A stretch of DNA of 5,520 bases from an uncultured Armatimonadota bacterium (GTDB lineage Bacteria; Armatimonadota; Armatimonadia; Armatimonadales; Armatimonadaceae): contig CAIYBQ010000363.1 in the NCBI GenBank assembly GCA_903924445.1, positions 1 through 5,520 of the forward strand, written 5' to 3'. The notes under the pieces were generated by a model, which was not told the DNA's origin, did no database searches, and saw only the letters and a program-made list of their open reading frames with translations. Positions 1 through 4,464 of the stretch are shown here, piece by piece. The stretch's first letter is position 1; each line of letters begins with the position of its first letter. The position numbers were made by a program, and so were the translations under genes.

Positions 1-52
1 CAGCGAAGTGGTTTTGACCAAGGGCGGCGAGACCAGCCCGCTGCTTGGCTAG
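1..52 (+). CDS. 3' end of an unidentified protein (C-terminal 16 codons only)
   Basis: Reading from base 2, the codons give SEVVLTKGGETSPLLG and then TAG at 50-52, so this is probably the tail of a gene whose body lies left of the window. A strong intrinsic terminator follows 27 bp after the stop, as expected for a gene end. The same 16 codons and stop recur at 141-191. There the open frame extends upstream as GETQTH from just after a TAA at 120-122, which may preserve sequence that precedes this tail in the intact gene. The piece is too short to assign a family, and it also overlaps a GC-rich hairpin. The alternative is that this is not coding but part of a repeated non-coding RNA unit. Confidence 0.35.
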   Translation, partial: SEVVLTKGGETSPLLG

Positions 53-79
53 TCACAGCGAGTAGCAGTTACGAGGAAG

Positions 80-112
80 CCTCTCTGGGACACAATCTGG
101 GGAGGTTTTTTT
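80..112 (+). terminator. Rho-independent terminator, copy 1
   Basis: CCTCTCTGG (80-88) pairs with CTGGGGAGG (97-105) over nine positions, three of them G-U. The loop has eight bases, and seven T follow at 106-112. It sits 27 bp after the stop at 50-52 and would end transcription entering from the left edge. Confidence 0.85.
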
Positions 113-218
113 ATTTCTCTAAGGAGAAACGCAGACTCACAGCGAAGTGGTTTTGACCAAGGGCGGCGAGACCAGCCCGCTGCTTGGCTAGTCACAGCGA
201 GTAGCAGTTACGAGGAAG

Positions 219-251
219 CCTCTCTGGGACACAATCTGGGGAGGGTTTTTT
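219..251 (+). terminator. Rho-independent terminator, copy 2
   Basis: This is a duplicate of the terminator at 80-112, with identical stem and loop. One T-to-G change at 245 leaves a six-T run (246-251). It lies second in series and would catch read-through from the first terminator, insulating the downstream dehydrogenase gene. Confidence 0.82.
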
Positions 252-258
252 ATTTCTA

Positions 259-426
259 TTCAGTTCCAGATTCTAAGTAAAACGCGCAGGCGCTAGTACG
301 AACGAACCTCTCTGGTAAACACATCCCATGGACGTTTACTTTTCTTTCCTCACGAATGATCATGCCACCCACAACCTGTTGCGGCAAAATCGGAACCAAG
401 TGCGTATCGCATCTGTTGGAGATGCT
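259..426 (+). other. Spacer and leader before the dehydrogenase gene
   Basis: Together with 53-258 this forms a stretch of about 370 bp without a convincing gene. It must hold the promoter for the dehydrogenase gene, since two terminators lie just upstream, but I see no clear -35/-10 pair. The open frame runs back to an ATG at 328, but that ATG has no Shine-Dalgarno sequence. The 33 residues it would add resemble no dehydrogenase N-terminus. The 9-mer CCTCTCTGG, the left arm of the upstream terminators, recurs at 307-315 without a matching right arm. Confidence 0.5.
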
Positions 427-429
427 ATG
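418..429 (+). promoter_or_regulatory. Ribosome binding site that sets the dehydrogenase start
   Basis: GGAG at 418-421 lies five bases before the ATG at 427-429. The upstream in-frame ATG at 328 is preceded by a C/A-rich stretch with no purine-rich site, so 427 is preferred. Confidence 0.7.
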
Positions 430-1053
430 AAACACGCAATTGTCTTCGGATATGGACCTGGAACCGGCGCAGCACTTACAGCAAAGCTCACTGCCGCAGG
501 CTACACAGTTACGGCTATCTCACGGAGCGAGCCAGCTGAGCTCCCAAGTGGCGCGACTTGGCTTGGCGCGGATGTCCGCCGGCCAGTGGAAGTGCACATG
601 GCGGTGGATGCAGCGATCAGCGAGCATGGTGCCCCACTTAAAGTCTTCTTCAATCCGGTAGCCGTCCGGCAGGCACGCGGGCTTGACATCGATGCGGGTG
701 ACATCATGGATGACCTTGCAACATCGGTGGCCGGTGCGGTGAATGTTATTCAGGCAGTCGTCCCACACATGCGAAACATCCCGGAAACATCCATTGTGTT
801 CACCGGCGGAATTCTTTCGGATAATCCACACCCGATGTTCACCAGTGTTGGCGTCTCGAAGGCCGCACTGAAGAACTTGGTGCTCGCATTTGCAAAAGAG
901 CTCAAGGCAACGGGCATCGATATTCAGCTCATTACCGTGGGCGGATTCATTAAGCCTGGGACGCTTCTCTCACCGGATGCGGTTGCGGGGCGCCTCTTTG
1001 ATGCCGCACATACCAAGTCACAACAGCCAGAAACATTGTTTGATGGTCACTAG
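427..1053 (+). CDS. Atypical short-chain dehydrogenase/reductase family protein, catalytic Tyr absent
   Basis: The protein has 208 residues, slightly shorter than classical SDRs (about 250), and forms a Rossmann-type NAD(P)-binding protein, presumably cytosolic. The first strand leads into GYGPGTG (residues 8-14), a glycine-rich dinucleotide loop. Arg33 in ISRS after strand 2 suggests NADP(H), and ADV at 48-50 fits the adenine-contacting Asp. The usual NNAG is replaced by FNPVAV (75-80). The segment that normally reads YxxxK is VGVSK (141-145): the Lys is kept but Tyr is Val. TGG (126-128) stands where the catalytic Ser is expected. The C-terminal GGFIKPGT (172-179) matches the PG region that closes over the cofactor. 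Related divergent SDRs with GxGPGxG and a GKAAL/SKAAL helix but no Tyr exist in my recollection. The substrate is unknown, and the protein may bind cofactor without classical reduction. The start at 427 is chosen over 328 because of its Shine-Dalgarno site and because SDRs begin just before strand 1. Confidence 0.85.
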   Translation: MKHAIVFGYGPGTGAALTAKLTAAGYTVTAISRSEPAELPSGATWLGADVRRPVEVHMAVDAAISEHGAPLKVFFNPVAVRQARGLDIDAGDIMDDLATSVAGAVNVIQAVVPHMRNIPETSIVFTGGILSDNPHPMFTSVGVSKAALKNLVLAFAKELKATGIDIQLITVGGFIKPGTLLSPDAVAGRLFDAAHTKSQQPETLFDGH

Positions 1054-1064
1054 GCCCAAATAGC

Positions 1065-1097
1065 AAAAAGCCCCTCCAGAAACCGGGAGGGGCTTTT
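1065..1097. terminator. Bidirectional intrinsic terminator between convergent genes
   Basis: GCCCCTCC (1070-1077) pairs perfectly with GGAGGGGC (1086-1093) around an eight-base loop. The flanking A run (1065-1069) and T run (1094-1097) extend the stem and supply a U tract on either strand. It lies 11 bp after the dehydrogenase stop and 14 bp beyond the stop of the minus-strand RNA-binding protein gene, so it probably serves both. Confidence 0.9.
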
Positions 1098-1111
1098 CAA
1101 CTTTTCGCTAG

Positions 1112-1609
1112 TTAGCGACCGCGTCCACCACGTCCGCCGCCACCACCGTAGCTGTCGCCGTAGCCGCCACCGTAGCCGCCGCCGTAGCTGGAGCCACCAC
1201 CGGAGGAGCGTCCACCGCCACCGCCGCCGTAGCCACCGCCGCCACCGGAGGAGCGTCCACCGCCACCACCGCCGTAGCCGCCGCCGCTACCACCACCGTA
1301 GCCACCGCCGCCACCGGAACGGCCACCGCCGCCACCGCTGGAACGTCCGCCACCGCCGCCACCGGACTCACGCTCACGTGCTTCGTTGACGGTGAGGGTG
1401 CGTCCGCCGAATGCAGCACCGTTCAGTGCAGCGATTGCAGCTTGTGCTTCTTCTGGGTTGGACATTTCGACAAAGCCGAAGCCACGGGACTGACCGGTGA
1501 AACGATCTTCCATGACTGCCGCATCGGTCACGTCGCCGTGGTTACCGAAGAGCTCACGAAGTTCATCCGAATTGGTGCGGAAAGGAAGTCCGCCAACATA
1601 AATACGCAT
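1112..1609 (-). CDS. Glycine-rich RNA-binding protein with a single RRM domain
   Basis: This 165-residue protein starts with one RNA recognition motif. RNP2 is IYVGGL (residues 3-8), RNP1 is RGFGFVEM (42-49), and the domain ends near TLTVNEARERES (about 82). The aromatic positions Tyr4, Phe44 and Phe46 that stack on RNA bases are present. From residue 83 to the end it is a low-complexity tail of glycine with Tyr, Ser and Arg (RSSGGG, YGGG, ending RGGRGR), like the RGG/YGG tails of cyanobacterial Rbp proteins and plant and animal glycine-rich proteins. It probably binds single-stranded RNA or mRNA in the cytoplasm, perhaps as a chaperone; cyanobacterial relatives are often cold-induced. The ATG at 1607-1609 has GGGAG seven bases upstream. 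It is a single-gene unit, convergent with the dehydrogenase gene. The tail length is set by short DNA repeats and may vary among strains. Confidence 0.95.
   Translation of the reverse strand: MRIYVGGLPFRTNSDELRELFGNHGDVTDAAVMEDRFTGQSRGFGFVEMSNPEEAQAAIAALNGAAFGGRTLTVNEARERESGGGGGGRSSGGGGGRSGGGGGYGGGSGGGYGGGGGGRSSGGGGGYGGGGGGRSSGGGSSYGGGYGGGYGDSYGGGGGRGGRGR
1197..1286 (-). repeat. 45-bp tandem repeat encoding part of the Gly-rich tail
   Basis: Two 45-bp units (1197-1241 and 1242-1286) differ at two positions, both synonymous Gly changes, and encode a 15-residue Gly/Tyr/Arg-Ser-Ser unit. The surrounding 1112-1365 region is degenerate GCC/ACC triplet sequence on the plus strand. In-frame expansion or contraction by slippage or unequal recombination is plausible. 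Confidence 0.8.
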
Positions 1610-1616
1610 CTACTAA

Positions 1617-1637
1617 CTCCCACTGCGCAAATCGCAG
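1617..1637 (-). promoter_or_regulatory. Shine-Dalgarno of the RRM gene with an abutting hairpin
   Basis: On the minus strand a perfect 5-bp stem CTGCG/CGCAG (1623-1627 and 1633-1637, loop 1628-1632) ends one base before the GGGAG Shine-Dalgarno at 1617-1621. That is seven bases from the ATG. A second small stem, CGCGC-AAT-GCGCG (1663-1675), lies about 25 bp further upstream. The short hairpin next to the ribosome site could tune translation. The pairing is visible; the regulatory role is inference. Confidence 0.4.
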
Positions 1638-2008
1638 GGCCAAGCAAACTGTTGCCCTCCCTCGCGCAATGCGCGGCCAATCCGCGCGATAGGTGCCTGC
1701 TACCGCATCCGTAGAGCAAAAACTGAACAACCGTACGTGGATCGGAATCAACACTGATTCACATTCCAACCGAACTGTACATCTGCCAACCGATCATAAA
1801 CACTCGGGGAGAGGGCGTTCCCCCGACCTAGCACATCGGCACTCTATCCTGCTATGCAAAATTATGCAAACTAGTAAAAATAATGGGTTGTCATTTTTTT
1901 TGTTTTATGTTAGCGGATATCACGGGAATCGCTGAATACACAACACCCAATCTTTCACTGCACCTAAAACCCAGAGGAGTGATTTGAGCAGGTGACGCGG
2001 CATTGCTT
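1638..2008 (-). other. Gene-free upstream region of the RRM gene with several small repeats
   Basis: This is most of a 474-bp gap with no credible coding frame on either strand. It holds: an inverted repeat GAATCA-ACAC-TGATTC (1745-1760); a direct repeat CCAACCGA at 1766-1773 and 1786-1793, exactly 20 bp apart; a GC hairpin TCGGGG/CCCCGA (1804-1809 and 1821-1826); a direct repeat TATGCAAA at 1853-1860 and 1863-1870, 10 bp apart; and an AT-rich tract from about 1858 to 1920. TATGAT on the minus strand (1793-1798) and CATAAT within the TATGCAAA repeats are possible -10 elements, but neither has a good -35. The promoter of the RNA-binding protein gene must be here, giving a leader that could exceed 150 nt. 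Confidence 0.5.
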
Positions 2009-2047
2009 AAAGAAAAACCACCCTCCAAGAAAACCCGGAGAGTGGTT
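2009..2047 (-). terminator. Intrinsic terminator of the CxxCH protein gene
   Basis: Read on the minus strand, AACCACTCTCC pairs with GGAGGGTGGTT (2037-2047 with 2016-2026) over 11 positions with one U-G pair. The loop is 10 bases, and a T-rich run with a single C follows. The mismatch is C-A on the plus strand but U-G on the minus strand, which favours minus-strand use. It lies about 37 bp past the stop at 2084. Confidence 0.85.
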
Positions 2048-2083
2048 ACGTTCACATTCATCACCTACGAAGGTGAAGAACGA

Positions 2084-2674
2084 CTACGACTTAGGAACTG
2101 GGCGGCCCATGCTCTTGTAAGCATCCTCGATCGCCTTGATGTCAGCTGCTGCTGCCTTGTTCGTAGCATCGACCTTGACTGCCTTGCGCAGCGTAGCCAA
2201 TGCCTGTGGGTAGCGCAGACGTGGTGGAACCGACTGGTCCATCATCTGTGCATGACCAAGCTCAGCAAGTGCCTTGCCAGCCGCTGCTGCCAACTTCTTA
2301 TCCTTAGGTGCCTTTGCAGCTGCTGCTTCAGCCTTCGCTGCCGCCGCCTTCAGTGCATCAATCGATGGGCCAGCCGGAGCTTCAGGCTTTGCTTCGCCAC
2401 CGCCAACAGGTGCAGTCATCGACTTTGGCTTGGAATCAGCATCAGGGCCGACCTCTACGCCAGCCTTCTTTGCTTCTGCTGCATCATCAAAGCCAGCAAA
2501 TGCAAGGTTGTTTGCCTTGTAGAAGTTGCCACGGTAGTTGCGCTGAGGTGGTTGCGTATGGCAGTAGGTACACTTCACGCCTTCCTTTTCAGCAAATGGT
2601 GGCTTCGCGTTGGCGGTGCCTGCGAGCAGACCAAGCGCGGTCACTGCGAACAATGCACGAGTTGTCATTGACAT
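2084..2674 (-). CDS. Exported one-heme c-type cytochrome-like protein with Ala-rich helical C-terminus
   Basis: This protein has 196 residues. A Sec signal peptide covers residues 1-23 (TTR, a hydrophobic core, then cleavage after ANA). It is followed by CTYCH (35-39), a CxxCH motif for covalent heme attachment outside the cytoplasmic membrane. Next comes a conserved-looking segment, QRNYRGNFYKANNLAFAGFDDAAEA in two parts, then a Pro/Gly-rich linker (about 74-104). An Ala/Lys-rich helix follows (about 105-140), and a C-terminal stretch (about 150-190) with YPQALATLRKAVKVDATNKA looks like one TPR-type helical pair. Only one CxxCH is present. Heme binding is inferred from the motif, and the redox partner is unknown. 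The ATG at 2672-2674 is chosen because AAAGGGAG lies eight bases upstream. An in-frame GTG at 2696-2698 lies upstream of that site, and the ATG at 2666-2668 is too far from it. Confidence 0.8.
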   Translation of the reverse strand: MSMTTRALFAVTALGLLAGTANAKPPFAEKEGVKCTYCHTQPPQRNYRGNFYKANNLAFAGFDDAAEAKKAGVEVGPDADSKPKSMTAPVGGGEAKPEAPAGPSIDALKAAAAKAEAAAAKAPKDKKLAAAAGKALAELGHAQMMDQSVPPRLRYPQALATLRKAVKVDATNKAAAADIKAIEDAYKSMGRPVPKS

Positions 2675-2682
2675 CTTCTGGA

Positions 2683-2690
2683 CTCCCTTT
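2683..2690 (-). promoter_or_regulatory. Ribosome binding site fixing the CxxCH protein start
   Basis: The minus strand reads AAAGGGAG here, eight bases before the ATG at 2672-2674. It lies inside the frame that would begin at the GTG 2696-2698, which argues against that longer start. Confidence 0.75.
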
Positions 2691-2771
2691 GACTGCACGC
2701 CGGCAGCCTTTGAAACCGGATTTGTACGCCAGAGGATTTCAATAGACGAAACATCCCCCGGACACGCCGCA

Positions 2772-2802
2772 ATTATACTGGTGCGACCCCCATTCCACGC
2801 AA
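2772..2802 (-). promoter_or_regulatory. Sigma-70-type promoter for the CxxCH protein gene
   Basis: A perfect TATAAT on the minus strand (2772-2777) is preceded, after 19 bp, by TTGCGT (2797-2802) as a weak -35. Transcription would begin near 2765, giving a leader of about 90 nt. The promoter lies within the 158-bp gap upstream of the gene, just past the stop of the preceding minus-strand gene. The long spacer and poor -35 hint at activator help or modest strength. Confidence 0.55.
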
Positions 2803-2832
2803 CCCTATTTCATACGTTACGCTGGCAGCTGC

Positions 2833-3126
2833 CTAGGCATCCAAGACAGCATCAAGATGGAACATCCGGTCGGGACCTGAAAGCACAACCAGATCATCCG
2901 GAATAAATAGCTTTGTCGGGCACAAACATGCCGCTTCGACGCTTGCCAACATGTCGCGAACCATATCCACCGCGGATGGATCTGCAAAGGGATTGGATTC
3001 ATTCTCACGGAGAAAGCGATGCAGGCGTACACGCAACATACGTGTCGCATCACTGCGCTCTTCCTCGCGGATATGCTCATCATCCGAAAGAGCAAACAGA
3101 AACTCAATTACCGGATCAACAGACAT
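2833..3126 (-). CDS. Hypothetical 97-residue acidic protein
   Basis: I do not recognise this protein. It has no signal peptide or membrane segment and should be cytosolic. The N-terminal part (about 5-40) is rich in charged residues and probably helical (DPVIEFLFALSDDEHIREEE, then an Arg-rich RMLRVRLHRFLRE stretch). The middle (about 50-68) could form a second helix ending in ACLCP, a close Cys pair. The C-terminal part, KLFIPDDLVVLSGPDRMFHL, looks like one or two strands. The ATG at 3124-3126 is preferred because AGGA lies eight bases upstream; another ATG at 3133-3135 overlaps that site. It is codirectional with the kynureninase gene, 108 bp downstream. It could be read through from that operon or have its own weak promoter. 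It is supported as a gene by the ribosome site, the lack of a better frame, and its fit between neighbours. Confidence 0.65.
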   Translation of the reverse strand: MSVDPVIEFLFALSDDEHIREEERSDATRMLRVRLHRFLRENESNPFADPSAVDMVRDMLASVEAACLCPTKLFIPDDLVVLSGPDRMFHLDAVLDA

Positions 3127-3173
3127 CGGTTGCATCCTACCCGCATTTTCGTCAGGGTGGAAGACAACCCAGT

Positions 3174-3201
3174 ATTCTTACTTGGGTCTGATTTCTTGCA
3201 A
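3174..3201 (-). promoter_or_regulatory. Weak possible promoter for the 97-residue protein gene
   Basis: On the minus strand, TTGCAA (3196-3201) and AAGAAT (3174-3179) are 16 bp apart, each matching the sigma-70 consensus at four of six positions. They lie in the 108-bp gap between the kynureninase stop and this gene. A short T run preceded by a 4-bp stem just past the kynureninase stop is too weak to call a terminator, so read-through is equally possible. Confidence 0.2.
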
Positions 3202-3234
3202 ATTGGCAAAAAATCTACCATTCATCTAGAGTCG

Positions 3235-4464
3235 CTAAGGCACCAGATCTTGGTCACTGTCATCACCCGATGCACCCTGCACACCACGGGCAGCATCCAG
3301 AATTTTGGAAACCACAGCCGCGATATCGCCCTCATCCACCGCCCAAGCTGGAGGCGCCAGGCGCAAAATATCCGGTGGCCGATGATCAGGAACAACACCC
3401 ATGCCGCGTAAGGCCTTTGACATCCGGCCAGCACCCGCGTGCGCAAGCGCAATATGCCCACCACGCTGCGCCGGATCAGCCGGCGTAACAACCTGCCAGC
3501 CGCCAGCGCTTGCTGTCTCCACAAGCCTTGCACGCAGCTCGGATGTCACAACTGCACACGCCGCCTCAACCGCAGCAAACCCCACGGCTTCAAATGGTTG
3601 TAACGCCCCCGAGAGCGCCGCCAAGCTGAAAATATGCGGCGTCCCAAGCTGGTAGCGCGCCGCACCCGGCGCTGGCACATACACACCCGCTGGATCGAAG
3701 ATCCGATGCTGATCAACACCAAACCACCCACGGAGCGCTGGCAACATTTCCAAATGTCTCGGATGTACATACATACCGGCAACCGCCCCCGGCCCCGCAT
3801 TCATCCACTTGTAGTGACACCAAACCATCGCATCAATGACATCCACACCGAGGTCTGCTACAACCCCGATGGCATGCGCGGCATCCCAGATCACACGGCA
3901 GTCACACGCAATCGCCGCCGCCTGAATCGCACGCATATCGAAGCGCTGCCCCGTCGTATAAACCACCACTGGAAGCACCGCGGTACCGCCATGAGGAAGC
4001 GCTGCGATCACAGCTTCCGTCTGGTAAAGCCGATCAGATTTTGGCTCAATAGAGTGGATGTCAGTAACGCTCATCCCGGTGATTTCTGCGATGCTCTCCA
4101 CCACGATGCGGTCGCTCATGAAGGCTTGGGCATCGATGGCAAGGCCCGTCCCCGGACGATGAAGCGTCAGAAGGAGGTTTAGCAAATTCGATGTAATCGA
4201 GCCCGCGACCGCAACCGTTCCGCTTTCGGCTCCAAGCAACACCTCGAGACGCGCGGCGAGCTTGCGAGGCAGGTGTAGCCAACCATCCGGGCCATCCGTC
4301 CAGCCCCCAATCCCCTGCTGCTCCCAGCGCACCAGCTCGGCATCGACCGCCGCGCTAACCGCAGGGCTGTACGGCCCAAGCGAGTTGCCATCCCAGTAAT
4401 GCAAGCCATCCATCACCGGGAATCCCGCACCACGCAATGTATCCACCGCTGCCCAGGTTGCCAT
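3235..4464 (-). CDS. kynU: Kynureninase (PLP-dependent hydrolase)
   Basis: This 409-residue protein, close to the usual 400-465, is a fold-type I PLP enzyme. Kynureninase cleaves L-kynurenine to anthranilate and alanine, or 3-hydroxykynurenine to 3-hydroxyanthranilate, in tryptophan breakdown or de novo NAD synthesis. Family marks in order are WDGNSLGP (24-31), the WEQQGIGGW region (47-55), FMSD (115-118), DAAHAIG (194-200) with the PLP-ring Asp194 and His197, and CHYKWMNAGPGAVAG (216-230) with the Schiff-base Lys219. These are followed by GWFG (246-249), GTPHIFSLAAL (274-284), and the C-terminal DHRPPDILRLAPP (360-372), where the Arg binds substrate carboxylate in this family. The tail after about 390 is acidic. 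The ATG at 4462-4464 overlaps the recF stop by one base (TGATG), with GGAG about ten bases upstream. A GTG at 4495-4497 would extend it into recF and is less likely. No other kynurenine-pathway gene is visible here. Confidence 0.92.
   Translation of the reverse strand: MATWAAVDTLRGAGFPVMDGLHYWDGNSLGPYSPAVSAAVDAELVRWEQQGIGGWTDGPDGWLHLPRKLAARLEVLLGAESGTVAVAGSITSNLLNLLLTLHRPGTGLAIDAQAFMSDRIVVESIAEITGMSVTDIHSIEPKSDRLYQTEAVIAALPHGGTAVLPVVVYTTGQRFDMRAIQAAAIACDCRVIWDAAHAIGVVADLGVDVIDAMVWCHYKWMNAGPGAVAGMYVHPRHLEMLPALRGWFGVDQHRIFDPAGVYVPAPGAARYQLGTPHIFSLAALSGALQPFEAVGFAAVEAACAVVTSELRARLVETASAGGWQVVTPADPAQRGGHIALAHAGAGRMSKALRGMGVVPDHRPPDILRLAPPAWAVDEGDIAAVVSKILDAARGVQGASGDDSDQDLVP

Larger units (their letters stand above)
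1..258. repeat. Tandem direct duplication, period 139 bp, two copies
   Basis: Bases 1-105 are identical to 140-244. Over 1-118 versus 140-257 there is one mismatch (T106 versus G245), and similarity stops at 119/258. Each copy contains the presumed gene tail, the TAG stop, a short spacer and a complete terminator. The two copies are separated by about 21 bp (119-139). Copy 1 may extend left of the window. Because 139 is not a multiple of three and copy 1 ends in a stop, the second copy does not lengthen the protein. The near identity implies a recent duplication or ongoing homogenisation. Confidence 0.9.

Noticed and set aside
307..315. Third occurrence of the terminator left arm CCTCTCTGG
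   Set aside because: There is no complementary right arm or T run, and the spacing differs from the 139-bp period. A 9-mer match may be chance or a small remnant.
328..426. N-terminal extension of the dehydrogenase from the ATG at 328
   Set aside because: No Shine-Dalgarno precedes it, and the extra 33 residues do not resemble the start of a Rossmann fold. The ATG at 427 has GGAG five bases upstream and begins directly at strand 1.
1108..1419. Ala/Val-rich minus-strand frame overlapping the glycine-rich tail
   Set aside because: It is an out-of-frame reading of the GGN repeats of the RNA-binding protein gene. Composition alone explains its openness.
1693..1935. 80-codon plus-strand frame in the RRM upstream region
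   Set aside because: It has no ribosome site, an odd composition and no family resemblance, and it runs across an AT-rich, repeat-bearing region better explained as regulatory.
2003..2671. 222-codon plus-strand frame opposite the CxxCH protein gene
   Set aside because: Its Cys/Arg/Leu-rich composition is typical of an antisense shadow. The minus-strand gene has a signal peptide, CxxCH, ribosome site, promoter and terminator.
2824..2833. Palindrome GGCAGCTGCC at the end of the 97-residue gene
   Set aside because: It has no loop and no T run, so it is not an intrinsic terminator. A 10-bp palindrome at a stop codon is weak evidence for a binding site.
3170..3190. Inverted repeat ACCCA...TGGGT between kynU and the small gene
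   Set aside because: The stem is only five pairs and has no clean U tract, so it is too weak to call a terminator or operator.
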